Assembly: GCA_028583605.1 (NCBI GenBank)
Contig: CM053326.1
Span: forward strand, 50,032,159 to 50,096,158
Source: Dastarcus helophoroides
Taxonomy: Eukaryota > Arthropoda > Insecta > Coleoptera > Bothrideridae
Length of the DNA stretch: 64,000 nucleotides
Direction of reading: 5' to 3'
This document shows positions 22,631 through 33,930 of the stretch, in pieces. Numbering within the stretch: the stretch's first letter is position 1; every line of letters begins with the position of its first letter. A program made the translations under genes and the position numbers. Under the pieces are notes generated by a model that was not told where the DNA came from, searched no databases, and saw only the letters and a list, made by a program, of their open reading frames with translations.

Positions 22631-25600
22631 TTATATTCCTTCTGCTTCATATAAAAGTTTAAGTTGTCTTCTTAATATTTTTCCTGCTGCACTCTTGGGA
22701 ATACTGTCAACAATGGCAACTCCCCCAGCGAGCTGCTTATATGGGGCCACCTTTTCAGCCACAAAAGTTTTCAATTTATTTACATCCAATTCAACCCCCG
22801 ACTTCGGCACTACATACGCCCTGGGTAATTCACCCTTCTTCGCATCGATAATTCCAATTACGCCGGCGTCAGCGACCCCCGGAAAATCACGTACTATTTC
22901 TTCCAATTCTGCAGGAGGTACTTGAAAACCTTTCACTTTAATTAACTCTTTAAGTCTATCCGTCACGAACAAAAGTTTATTTTCATCATAAAATACCATA
23001 TCACCCGTTCTCAACCAACCATCTACAAATGCGTCTTCGGTTTCTTCTGGACGGTTGTGGTACCCTTTCATCACTTGCGGACCTCTGACTAAAAGTTCGC
23101 CGGTTTGGTTTGGTCCCAAGGGCTCGCCTTGAGGATCATCTGGATTTATTATTTTCACTTCAGTGTTTGGAACTGGTGTGCCGATGGAACCTTGAGTTTT
23201 GCCTCCTTTTTGAGATAGGATCGCCACAGCTGGTGACGTTTCAGTCATACCAAAACCTGTAATTCAATAGAAAATTATAGATAATATTAAATGAGAATGT
23301 TGCGATTTTTTTTTAATTCGAACTTTTTTGTTAGGGTGAGTTTTAGTCGCCCTTAGATGTAGATAATAATTAATTATGGTGCACCTATAGTTTTACTTTA
23401 AAGCGTCGTCACATGGATGATATCTACATTTTATTTGACCATGGTTCTGTCAACCTGGTAATTATAGGCTGCTTCTAGAATAATAATTTTGATAATGTTG
23501 CGCGTTATCAGTTCGAAGATTCTGGATTCGTTGTGGGTTGCCTAAAGTTTAGCACTTAGGCCACCCTTTTCGGGCCCATTGTGCTATCCTCGTGACTGAG
23601 GTGTCCTTGGTTATTCATTCAGCCACCCAACTTTGTTGAGAAACTGAAGAACGTCCCTGGGATACGCCTCTCTCAAACTGGCCACACTAGGCGCCAGAAG
23701 TCCCCCAGCGTGGATCCTCTGATTGATGCTAGTCTCGAGCAGTGACACATCACGTGCTTGACACTCTCATCTTCTTCTAAACACCTTCTGCAACTCGGAT
23801 CTTTTATAAAACGACCCATATATAATCTAATCTAATCTAAAAAGCTAAACTGGCCACACTAGGCCAGAAGTCCCCCAGCGTGGATCCTCTGATTGATGCT
23901 AGTGCCGGGCAGTGACACATCACGTACTCGACACACTCATCTTCTTCTAAACACCCTCTGCAACTCGGGTCGTTTATAATTCCCATTCTGTGAAGGTGTT
24001 TGTTTAATCGACGGGTTCGAAGATTAATATTGCGTGAATTTTGGTGGAACGGACTGATCCTTGATTATCTTCAAAGATTGAAATACAAACCTTGTCCCCT
24101 GAAACCAAACTGTATTGAAAAAGCCAAGCTATCATCTTCAGAGAGATACTCAGTACTCGATATCTCTCTGAAGATGATAGCTTGGCTGTCGAAACGCGTC
24201 AGAGCAACCTTTGTTGTGTTTTTTAATCTTTCTTGGTTTCAGAGGACAAGATTTGTATTTCAATTTTTTACTGCGTGAATTGAAACCACTTTATTTCCAA
24301 ACAGAACTCCAAACTGAACTAAGTTATTCATCAACCAACTGAGGGAAAGCCGACCGGACCGTCTATTTGTTGTTTCGGGTTCTAGAAGGAACGAGCAGAT
24401 AATACTTATCGTTTGCCGAAATTTCTGGAGCGCTTATCTACCGTTTGATTCATTATCGCGGCCGCTTCCCCTCTTATCAAATTTTCTAGAAAATTCCTAA
24501 CTCAGTTTTAAAATTACATTTTGTTACACTATAGGTTGTCAACCGTAGTAATCTTTATTAACAAAAGAAGGAAAAAACTAACAATCACATGCAATAAATA
24601 AATAATTTAAAAATAAATATTTGTCAAGTCATTTACTTGATGCGACGCTGCCCCTTCAATTATAGTATAATTGAATAATATAATATAATAATTAATTTCC
24701 CCAAACATGACATAATTAGGAGGCTTATTAAAGGAAATAATTACTTAAGAAATAATGTATTTTTTATCTACTGTACTGTAAATTTTATTTATTGTCCAAA
24801 AACGTACCTTGTCTTATGATGATATCTTTTTGAGCTTTTTCGACGAACTTTTCCTCATCTCTTGCCCCTAGGGGAGCTGCTCCTGAAATAACACACCGTA
24901 TCGAGGACAAATATTCGGCTCTAACAGATGGATGACTTGTTAAAAACATCACTGAAAATCGAGAAAATTAGGTTTTAAATTGGGGCAAAACATCGAACGT
25001 GTACCCATCGGTGGTGCTACGAAAAGCACATGCGGCTTATGATTTATCAAAGTGGAAACGTATGACTCTGGTGTGAATTTTGGTAAAGTGACAATTTTAC
25101 ACCCTTTATGCATCGCATGGAACATTGTCACCGTCAGACCGTATATATGAAATTGAGGCAAGACCGCTGGTATAACATCCTGATGGTCAGCTAAAAACGA
25201 AATAGCTTTAGTGCAAGGGACTACTCCTTGATTATCTTTAAAAATTGAAATACAATTCTTGTCCCCTGAAAACAAAAAGGATTAAAAACACACAACAAAG
25301 GCTGCTCTACGCGTTTCCAAAGCCAAGCTACCATCTTCAGAGAGATACTATCTATCTCTCTTCTCTAGAGATGATATCTTGGCTATCGAAACGCGTAGAG
25401 CAACCATTGTTGTATTTTGTAATCTTTTTTGGTTTCAGGGGACAAGATTTTTAGTTCAATTTACGAAATATATAAAAAATAAATTTATAAATTAATATTC
25501 ACCTGTTGTTTCCTGGCAAAAAGCTAATACTGGATGATTTATTTGGCACAAATTGGCTATAATATTTCTGTGTGAAAGAAGAACTCCCTTTGGTAAGCCC

Positions 25601-28600
25601 GTAGTGCCGCTGGAGTAAGGCAAAAACGCGGTATCTTCAGTATCAACTGCAACTTGACCGTCAACATCGACTTTAGTTTCGCAAAGTTCTTTAAAATTGA
25701 TAGCGCCATCTGAAATGGATTTGCCATCCTATAAGGCAAACACGTTAATAAGATATACAATATATCTCTTTTAATGTAAGTACCTGAGTGGAAATTGTAA
25801 CAATAGGTACTTTCATTTTAGCTAAATCTAGAGCTTGTTTGGCAATAGGGTACAGTTCCGAAAAAGTGAATATTACCTTCGCTGAGGAATCTTTTAACTG
25901 ACGGCAAATTTCATCTACAAAAAAATAACTGTGTAAGTGCATTGGTTAATCTTATGACTAAATGTTGATTTTCATTTCGTATGTAGGTACGATTTGTAAT
26001 TTGGATGATGCGTGCATAAGCAGCTGCTTAATATATGCTCCATTAATAAACCCGAATTCTACGGGAATTAATGAGCAATTATTTAAGAAAATTGTGGTAA
26101 ACCAAAGGTGTAAACAATAAGAACAGTGTAGTGACTAAAACAACACTAGAGACAAACAGGTTAGTGAAATAATTAGTAATTTAAGGTAAGACCCTGCATT
26201 TGTATTAGCTCTGATAAGAGATAAGAAACCGTGATCTTCGAGGAGATAATCCGGGGAACGGTTTCTTTCGTGAAAAAGACGCGTATCACAACATAAAGTA
26301 ATCAGATTAGGAATTAGAGCTGAAATAAAGAAATAAACATGGACAAGAATTATATGAGAGACGCCGACATGGAGGAGTCCTCCACAGACGAAGGAGGCAA
26401 GAGAAAAAGGGTACAAGAAGAAACCTTAGCGAGAACAAAAAAAATGTCGAGAACGCCAATAAAAACAAAAACAATTGATAACGAGGATAAGCTTGATCTT
26501 ATACTAAGTATGATGCAGGATATAAGAGAAGAAATGCAAGAAATAAAAAATGAACAGAAAAAATACAATAACGACATTAGAAAAATCCAAATCGAAAACA
26601 CCAAACTAAGAGAAGAAAACGAGAGAATTATAAAAGAAAACGAGAAAATGAAAAGGGATATAAAAATAATAAGCAATAATTTGGAGTGGATCGAAAAAGA
26701 TAAAAGGAAAAATAACATAATTGTCAACGGTCTAACAGTAAATACAAACGACAATGCAATTTTAATTACAGAAATGGAAAATCTCTTTAAAGAAAAATTA
26801 GAAATACAAACCAAAGTTGAAGAAGCTTACAAAATTGGTAGAAATATATATCTTGTGAAACTGCAAAATGAACAAGGAAAGAAGCAGATTATGAAAAACA
26901 AATCAAAACTTAGAAAAATTAATGAAAAAATTTTCATAAATGAAGACTTGACGCATAAAGAAAGGGAGAAGCAGAGACAACTAAAAAATAAAGCAGAAGA
27001 GGAGAAACGCATGGGTAAGCATATCAAAATGGGATATAACAAGATAATAGTTGATGGAGAAACTTGGAAATGGAACAAAATCAAGGAGAAATTAGAAAAT
27101 ACAAATTCAAAAAACTGAACAATAAATCTAAAGAGATAAATAATATGATGACGAACAAGCCAATGAAAATGGATACGAAAACACATAAAAACACAACAAT
27201 AGAAAAAATAAATAAAAAGGAAATAACAGGAAAAGAAATTTGGAAAGTGGGAACATGGAATGTTAGAGGACTAAGGGGAAAAGAGGAGGAACTAATAGAA
27301 GAATTTGAAAGGACAGGGATCCAAATATTAACAATAACAGAAACCAAGAGGGGCAAGGGGAACTAGTGCTAGAAAATGGGCACCTTTTAATATACAGTGG
27401 AGTAGAACAAAATAAACATGCTGCGGCAGGGGTTGGGTGCATAATAGAGAAAGGATTAGTAGATAATATACTAAATTGGGAAGGCATTTCGGAAAGCATA
27501 CTAAAAATAGAATTTGATGATATATATGGGGAACGAATATGCATAATAATATTGTATGGACCGAATGAAGATGATTTAGCGAGTAATAAAGATCAATTCT
27601 GGGAGGAAATAACATTGGCCACGGAGACAGGTAAAGGTAAAATTATCGTAATGGAAGATTTTAACAGTAGGGTGGGTAAAAGAGAGAATATAAATGTAAA
27701 TGTGATTGGAAACTGTGGGGAAACAAAAATAAACAACAATGGGTTAAGAATGATAGAATATTGCATATTGAACGATCTCATAATAACAAATACGTTTTAT
27801 GAACACCAGCATATACATAAATTTACAAGAATAGCGGAAAACAGAAAAGAAAGATCAATAATTGACTACGTACTTGTGCAAAGAAATAATAGGAAATCGA
27901 TCACGGATGTAAGAGTCAAAAGAAGTGCGGAAATATTTAGTGATCATTACCTGGTTATAGCAAAAATTAGGAAAAAGAAGAAGTGTAGGAGTGACAACGA
28001 ACGACACGAAACTGCACCAGTAAAAAAAGAAAATATTAAAAAATACAGATTAAGAGAAAAAGATATAGCAAACAATTATCACCAAATTATTGAGGGAAAA
28101 ATAAGTAATATAGAAAAAGAGATCGAACAAAAAGATATTGAAGACATATGGCAAATATTTAAGGAGGTAGTAATAGAAGCAGCTAAACAAGCATGTGGCA
28201 CGATTACAACTAACACCAATAAAAAGTTAACTACCTGGTGGAACGATGAAATGAAAAAAGAAGTTAAATTAAAGAAACAAGCGTGGAAAGAGTACTTAAA
28301 TAATAACACCGCACAAAAATACACTTTGTATAAGGAGAAAAGAACCAAAGTAAAAAAAATGGTTTTGGAAGCTAAACAGAAGGCATGGGAATGTTTTGGG
28401 AAAAAAATGGAGGAGACAAATAAAGGAGATCGCAAGCTATTTTATAAAGCAGTGAAGACAACAAGAAAAGGAAAAGAAAAGAAATGTAGGGCTATAACAA
28501 GCAAAGAAGGTGCATTGCTAAAAGATGAGAATTTAATTATGAACAGATGGAAAGAATACTTTTACGAACTATTAAATCCACTGGAAACAGAGATACATGA

Positions 28601-31600
28601 AGGCAAAGAAGTAACAACAAATGACAAAATAGCGGATGAAGAAAATGAAGTACTTCCGATAGAGGAAGCTGAAGAAGCAATCAAGGCAACAAAATGTGGA
28701 AAAGCACCCGGGCATGATGGAATAACACCAGAAATGATTAAACAAATGGGGAAGGAAGGTGTAAAACTATTGTACAACATTTGTAATAAGTCATGGATAA
28801 AAGGAAAAATACCTAAAGATTGGGGAATAGGTGTTATCATGCCCATATATAAAAAGGGAGATAGAAAACAATGCCAAAATTATCGAGGTATAACTTTATT
28901 GAGCACGGTAGCAAAGATATACGAAAGGGTGTTAGCAAACAGGCTCCGTTTAGTCATAGAAACGCAATTAAGTGTATCCCAAAGTTTAGAAGAGGCCATA
29001 GTATACAGGACCATATATTCACGATAAAACAACTTACGGATAAAATATTAAGACCACGGAGAGAGGCATATCTCGTGTTCATTGATCTTGAAAAGGCTTT
29101 TGACAGAGCACCCAGAAAAAAAATATGGAGAAGTTTGGAACAACGAGGAGTCAGCCGAAAATTAATTGCTGGAATAAAAAGCATATATGAGGAAAATGCA
29201 AATTACGTCAGAACGCGAAATATGCAGTCTTCCATTTTCTACACAAGAGATGGTTTACGACAGGGAGGAGTACTTAGCCCATTACTATTCATTATCCTGA
29301 TAGATGACATAATCAAACAAACATGTACTAAAACAGCAGGCCTACAAGTAGGATACTACAATCTACAAAAAGTCTGTATAAAAGAATGTGCATTTGCAGA
29401 TGATATAGTAATAATGGCCAATTCACCCGAAGACCTACAAACTAACTTAGAAATATGGAAAGAAGCTCTAGAATCTAAACAAATGAAAATAAATGTCAAT
29501 AAAACAAAAGTAATGGCGATAACAGAAGATGAAAATAACAGAATAAGTATACGATTGGAAAATAAGGATATACAGCAAGTCCAGGAATTCAAATATTTAG
29601 GAGTAATAATAGATAATAAAGGAAATCAGGATAGGGACATCAATGAACGCATAGAGAAAGCACTTAAAGCATATTACAGTATGTGTGCAACCATAGTCAA
29701 GAAGAAAGAAATATCCAAAAATACGAAAATGTTGGTATACAAGACTATTTTCCAGCCTATACTACTATTTGGAAGTGAAACCTAGGTTTTAACGGAGAGA
29801 ATGAAAAGCCGGATACAAGCAGTCGAGATGAAGTTCTTAAGAGCGATAAAGGGTAGAAGAGATCGAATAACAAATCAAAAAGTGAGGGAAGAACTGGATG
29901 CTAAGCCTGTATTAGAAATTGTCGAAGAAAAACAATTAGGTTGGTGGGGACATATACAAAGGATGAAAGATAACATGCAAGTAAAGAAAATATGCGAAGC
30001 AAGAACATCGAACCGGAGACGTAGAGGCAGACCTAAAGAAAGGTGGGGTGACACCATTGATAAATTAATCAGAAAGAGACAATTAAACCTAAACGAAGCA
30101 AAAATTTTAGCGCTAAGCAAAAAGGAATGGAAAAAATTTCGTGAATGAAATAGAGAATACCAATCCCGACACCTTACGGTATAAGGGAATTGATTATATA
30201 TATGTAGGTACGCTACTAATGGACCCCCATACTCATGATATAGATACTTCAAGGGTCCATGAACCCTAGTTTAAGAAACCCTTCCGTAGCAGTTGCATTA
30301 TTATTCCATAAATACGAATGCGAATGCGAATATTAAAAAACATGCGAATATTCGTTACATCACTGGTTTATACTTATTAGGAATTAGAATTGGCACAATA
30401 ACGGTTGTTCAAGTATTACACAAACAGGCTTAAGAGTTGGAACGGTTCAATTTTTTCGTTTAGTTGGGTTAGATTAAGGAGCGAAGGGATATTAAAAATA
30501 TTACCTAAGATAAGTTACTGAAAAACTAAAATAGCAATATAGGTTTTTGGGTAGAGAAGTTTTTTCTAAACAAACATCTGACCATCTGGTCATCTGACAA
30601 GCGTGTCAAAGCTGATATATCAAGACAATTTCAACTGACACTCATCGATTAGTATTGTCATCGTGCAAGAACAATGAGCATTGCGTATATTCAATAATGT
30701 GATATGGCTGAAGCGCTAGAAACTACACCATGAAGGTACCATGAATATAAGAAACCGAAATTAAATGTATTGTAATCATTGTCGTGGAATTAGAAGCTGC
30801 ACAAATTGCACATTGACTAATAACTGATAATTTTGTCTTTAATGCAATAAATTCATCAAACAGGATGTTCACTACCGAACAAAACATTTCAAATCATTGT
30901 AAGTGATCATATAATACGCAATACGATGAGGAAAATTCTTGTGAAACGCGCGTTTCGATATAAGGTTCAATAATATGAAATACAGTTTTGAGGTGAAAAT
31001 TGACATTTTAAAGTTGCAGAAGAACTTTTGGCTTTTTCCTGAATGTTTTGAGTTTAAAGTGAAATTTCCATTTTTATGTTAAGTTGCGAAAAAAAGTCAA
31101 AAATTTAATTATAAATTAAAACAGTTTATCGTAGTGGGTACAATTCAGGTTTTACCAAGAAATTTTAACCTCTTCTGATAGAATCCTCTTTGAAAATAGT
31201 ATTCTTTTAAACAGTGTTTCCTTTATCTTCTATATTTAAGCAAATATTTGTATTGGAGTAGCCTTCTTTGAAATATGAGTAATTTGTTTGAACTCGTGTC
31301 AGAATATAATTATCTAATATTTAAATAAGAAATATATATTAGTAATTCGAACAGTAACCACACTAACTTTAGATAATCGAGAGTATAACGCTCAAGCTAA
31401 GAAATAAGAGGTGGTAAAAAACAAGGACAGTTTTTTTTTCGAGAGTTTTAAACAGCAAAGTCACGGAAACATTATTAATAATTAAACTAAAATTTAATTA
31501 ATTTCCGTTGGCATTGAAACTATTAAAAATTGATACCACTTAAACTTACCAGGCGTATACGCAGGATTAACAGTTGTAACAGTCAAGCCTGCTAAAAGAG

Positions 31601-33378
31601 AGCCAAGAGCAATTATTGGAAATTCAGGACAATTTGGTAAAATCACAGCCACTATATCTCCACTTTGAAGTTTAAGGGTTTTTCTTAGACATTTGCTTAG
31701 GTTAACTGATTTCGATCTAATATCACTGTAAGTATATTTTCTACCGGTAATACCACATTCCTAAAAAAATGTAAAACATAAGTGTATTAATATGCGCTCC
31801 ACAATATTCCGATACCGCCTTTTTTTTAAGTTTAATCCACTCGCAAAGGGTAATCCCATTATGCTTTCAAAGCACTGCGAGTAGGATGCCGAAACAAGGA
31901 TAGATGGCGATGAACCGCCTTCTTAAACAAGGATAGGTTGTAATTTTTGGGGAAATTCCTTTCGGTAACAAGGATAGGTTGTAATTTTTGGAGAAAATTT
32001 CTTTCGGTAACAAGTTCCATAACTTGGAAGTTCTATAGAAAAAAGAGTCTCCGTAGACAGAAGTCCTTACTGCGTCAAGCTGGACCGCACAGGAATTTGC
32101 TGTCTGCGACTGTCTTGCATGCCTCAAGTATCTTACCCTTGGGGGGATCAATCCTGTTAGTTCCTGCGAGCATCTTCCATTATAGTACTTGCAGAAAAGA
32201 GACAAGTCACCAACCATACGCCATGCGCCATAAGAAATGATAAAAATGAAAATTGAAAATTTTTGTTTTTTGCAAAAATCTCAAGAACGGCGAAAGATAT
32301 TTTTTATACAAGTACAAGCACAGGTGGGTGGTAGGTGACTTGTCTCTTTTTTACAAGTATTATTATGGAAGATGCTCGCAGGAACTAATGGGCTTAATTC
32401 CCCCAAGGGCAAGATTCTTGAGGCGTACTAGACAGTCGGAGACAGCAAATTCTTGTGCGGTCCAGCTTGATACAGTGAGGACTTTTGTTTATGGAGACTC
32501 TTTTTTCCATAGAACTTCCAAGTTATAGAACTTATTACCTAAAGGAATTTTCCCCAAAAATTACAACATACCCTTGTTTAAGAAGGCGGTTCATCGCCAT
32601 CTGTCCTTGTTTCCGCATCCTACTCGCAGTGCTTTGAAAGCACTGAGGACTTCTGTCTACAGATACTCTTTTTTCTATAGAAATTCCAAGCTATGGAACG
32701 TGTTACCAAAGGGAATTTCCCCCAAAAATTACAATCTATCCTCGTTTAAGAAGGCGGTTCATCGCCATCTATCCTTGTTTCCGCATCCTACTCGCAGTGC
32801 TTTGAAAGCATAATGGGTTTTCCCTTTGCGAGTGGATTAAACTTTTTAAAAAAATGTTGAATCCACTCGCATCCGTATTATACCTTCAAAGCACCGCGAG
32901 CAGGATGTGGAAACAGGGATAGATGGCGATGAACCGCCTTCTTAAACAAGGATTTCTCATCGGCATATTCCTGACCGCCAATTTGTACAACTTTCCCCTA
33001 ATTTAAGCAATACTGCATCTCCGTTTTCGATATCCCTAGCGAATTTGATGCAACCTGTATACATATACACATATGCCTACTCATATTCAAATACAAGCCA
33101 AGTCATACATTTCTAATGAGATTGGTGACAAATGACTGAAATGATTAATAACTTTAATAGCCTATAAACAAAATGTAACTTACCGTCGCTATACGATTAG
33201 GCCATTTGTCCAATTTTTCAAAAATAAATTCAGGTAATGTGGTTTTTGGGATGTGTACATCTTCGTAGGGAGATTTTAAAATATTAATATCTCCAGAGCT
33301 ATATCTAGCTGCGGATTGTAACCTGGATAATACTCTTTTATTAATATCGTTTATCAACAATCTTCGTATCACAGACAT
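22631..33378 (-). CDS. Acyl-CoA ligase, luciferase/4-coumarate-CoA-ligase-like (572 aa, 7 exons)
   Basis: ATP-dependent carboxylate:CoA ligase of the ANL superfamily (adenylation, then thioester formation); the substrate is unknown. Exons on the minus strand: 33378-33184, 31760-31550, 25914-25784, 25728-25503, 25190-25005, 24951-24808, 23256-22631. All introns are GT-AG and phases join to 572 codons plus TAA. Motifs: the AMP-binding loop [12 protein letters not shown] (about residues 216-227), GFGMTETSP (365-373), RTGD (about 447-450), [11 protein letters not shown] (about 464-474) and the C-terminal lysine of GKILRR (K557). The first 28 residues are basic without acidic runs, apart from one early Asp, and include RYSS, like a mitochondrial presequence. 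There is no peroxisomal SKL tail, unlike beetle luciferases. Introns hold a LINE, nested LTR and hammerhead repeats. Exon 7 could equally be read as 4CL-like; bioluminescence is not implied. Confidence 0.93.
23522..24014 (-). mobile_element. 5'-truncated non-LTR retrotransposon 3' end, internally duplicated
   Basis: On the minus strand it encodes pieces reading [20 protein letters not shown] and a diverged second copy, the CxxC...HxxxxC motif found at the C-terminus of R1/jockey-type LINE polymerases. The end ...[10 protein letters not shown] and a short 3' tail follow. It is flanked by an 11-bp duplication GTTCGAAGATT (23511-23521 and 24015-24025), which shows insertion into the LTR. The CLEEDES block occurs twice, so the fragment duplicated internally and cannot code for a working protein. 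Confidence 0.75.
24041..24271 (+). mobile_element. Family I hammerhead mini-element with 10-bp TSD (231 bp)
   Basis: Bounded by TGCGTGAATT at 24031-24040 and 24272-24281. The left arm is a reversed unit (TTGGTGGAACGGACTGATCC to AGAGAGATACT) and the right arm a forward unit, so two heads face each other. The forward unit carries a hammerhead-like domain with a GTC cleavage triplet. The other LTR copies in the window (17.1 and 20.5 kb) have the uninterrupted target region, which supports insertion. Confidence 0.85.
24164..24204 (+). ncRNA. Hammerhead-like ribozyme, family I, GUC cleavage site
   Basis: Stem I is CTCT (24164-24167) with AGAG (24201-24204). The first core box is CTGAAGA (24168-24174). 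Stem II is GATAGC with GCTGTC around loop TTG. The second box is GAAA (24191-24194). A minimal stem III (AC with GT around GC) leads to the GTC triplet, predicted cleavage after C24200. The one departure from the standard core is an extra U (24175) between the first box and stem II, so activity is uncertain. Confidence 0.55.
25205..25465. repeat. Family I repeat pair in ligase intron 4
   Basis: A reversed unit (from GCAAGGGACTACTCCTTG to AGAGAGATACT) faces a forward unit (CTCTAGAGATGATATCTTGG to GACAAGATTTTTAG). It ends only about 15 bp before the acceptor of exon 5 at 25190, in antisense or mixed orientation to the gene. Confidence 0.75.
26339..27118 (+). CDS. LINE ORF1 protein (259 aa)
   Basis: Intact frame from ATG 26339. 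Residues about 45-125 are rich in Lys/Glu/Asn with heptad-like spacing, a probable coiled coil for self-association. Residues about 125-250 contain [15 protein letters not shown] and DLTHKERE, resembling the nucleic-acid-binding domain of L1-type ORF1 proteins (Transposase_22-like). In such elements ORF1p packages the RNA as a chaperone. It overlaps the ORF2 start (27070) by about 49 bases in another frame. No stop or frameshift is seen. Confidence 0.8.
   Translation: MDKNYMRDADMEESSTDEGGKRKRVQEETLARTKKMSRTPIKTKTIDNEDKLDLILSMMQDIREEMQEIKNEQKKYNNDIRKIQIENTKLREENERIIKENEKMKRDIKIISNNLEWIEKDKRKNNIIVNGLTVNTNDNAILITEMENLFKEKLEIQTKVEEAYKIGRNIYLVKLQNEQGKKQIMKNKSKLRKINEKIFINEDLTHKEREKQRQLKNKAEEEKRMGKHIKMGYNKIIVDGETWKWNKIKEKLENTNSKN
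27070..30148 (+). pseudogene. LINE ORF2: AP-endonuclease plus reverse transcriptase, broken
   Basis: The endonuclease motifs are GTWNVRG, TETK, DFNSRVG, IDYVL and SDHYLV. Reverse transcriptase motifs are [51 protein letters not shown] (the catalytic FADD box) and FKYLGVIID, with a C-terminal GWWGHIQRM region. Three lesions break it: a 1-base loss in the G run at 27357-27360, a frame change near 28986 where a conserved Gly codon is also missing (so probably a 4-base loss), and TAG at 29783-29785 where relatives typically have Trp. The first usable ATG is 27070. The enzyme would nick DNA and prime cDNA synthesis if whole. Confidence 0.88.
30213..30365. repeat. Dispersed repeat III fragment
   Basis: CTACTAATGGACCCCCATAC, AACCCTAGTTTAAGAAACCC and ATGCGAATATTCGTTACATC match 15.84-16.05 kb. 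The LINE inserted at or beside the edge of this repeat, and its right target duplication runs straight into it. Confidence 0.6.
31825..32225 (-). mobile_element. Non-LTR retrotransposon 3' fragment (RT C-terminus)
   Basis: The minus strand encodes [33 protein letters not shown] and [17 protein letters not shown], the region after the RT domain of jockey/CR1-type LINEs, then a 3' end with CCTACTCGCAGTGCTTTGAA. The NYNLS block is repeated, so there is a short internal duplication. It lies near ligase exon 2 in intron 1. Confidence 0.75.
32290..32845 (+). mobile_element. Non-LTR retrotransposon 3' fragment, opposite orientation
   Basis: Plus-strand copy of the same LINE end as 31825-32225 ([42 protein letters not shown]), with the segment from [20 protein letters not shown] through [18 protein letters not shown] duplicated. 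Together with the upstream copy it forms an inverted head-to-head pair. Confidence 0.75.
32855..32960 (-). mobile_element. Short 3' tail of the same LINE family
   Basis: GATAGATGGCGATGAACCGC and AATCCACTCGC repeat the 3' end of the two neighbouring fragments, inverted relative to 32290-32845. Confidence 0.65.
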
Positions 33379-33930
33379 CGTAGCCCACGTTTATATGAAT
33401 AGAATGCGATTAACTCCCCGCGTTACGATTCACTTCTAGCCAAAGTTTATTCAATATAGAGATCGAGAGTATCATTTCAGAATTAGATGGAAATACACTT
33501 TACTGTGTGCATTCACATGTTTAGATCGCGTCGGCTGTGACTTGCGCAGAAAATCTTTAGCGTCAATAAACTGATCGAGTGCACTTATCAGAGGCACGTA
33601 TGAATGTAGCATAGATATCTACAGTTCTACAAATAGTGAGATATTTATCATTAAGTATTAATTTTTGCTATTTACTAACAAACAATAAACATAAAGTTAA
33701 GTATAATTAAGATAATAATTTATTTTATACATACATACTTAAGTAACGAAAGTAGAGGTAAACAATAAAAAAATAACTAGATAAGTAGACCTTACCCGAA
33801 GTACCCTGTAGATTCAAGGAGTTCCTACAAGATGGAATTTTTTGAAGGTATTCTGTGATACAATTATTCAGATGACCGTGATACAATGATTCAGATAAAC
33901 ACTATTACACTGGACCTCCAAGATTGCGCG

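Larger units (their letters stand above)
23496..24528 (-). mobile_element. Solo-LTR-like element carrying two nested insertions
   Basis: On the minus strand it runs from TGTAACAAAATGTAATTTT, through GGGGAAGCGGCCGCGATAAT, CGATAAG and TTCTAGAACCCG, to CTGATAACGCGCAACA, so it has TG...CA ends. It is split by a LINE fragment (23522-24014) and by a family I element (24041-24271), each with its own target duplication. Without them the LTR is about 300 bp. It lies in intron 6 of the ligase gene. Its own flanks (GATAA and CTATA) do not form a clear duplication. Confidence 0.6.
25992..30201 (+). mobile_element. Near-full-length non-LTR retrotransposon (LINE), about 4.2 kb
   Basis: Flanked by an exact 11-bp duplication ATGTAGGTACG (25981-25991 and 30202-30212). 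It has a 5' region of about 350 bp, ORF1, an overlapping ORF2 with endonuclease and reverse transcriptase, and a short 3' tail ending in a TATATA tract. It lies in intron 2 of the ligase gene, antisense to it. ORF2 has only three visible lesions, so the insertion is young. Clade is uncertain; the EN-RT order and the C-terminal GWWGHIQRM motif suggest an RTE-like or related insect group. Confidence 0.9.

Noticed and set aside
26350..28846. Several minus-strand open frames of 90-150 codons across the LINE
   Set aside because: They are shadows opposite the A-rich LINE coding strand; their composition (runs of F, S, L, I) reflects the antisense of Lys/Glu-rich codons.
22631..33378. Calling the ligase a true luciferase
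   Set aside because: Fold motifs are shared by the whole acyl-CoA ligase group, there is no SKL tail, and the N-terminal extension differs. Bioluminescent activity cannot be read from the sequence.
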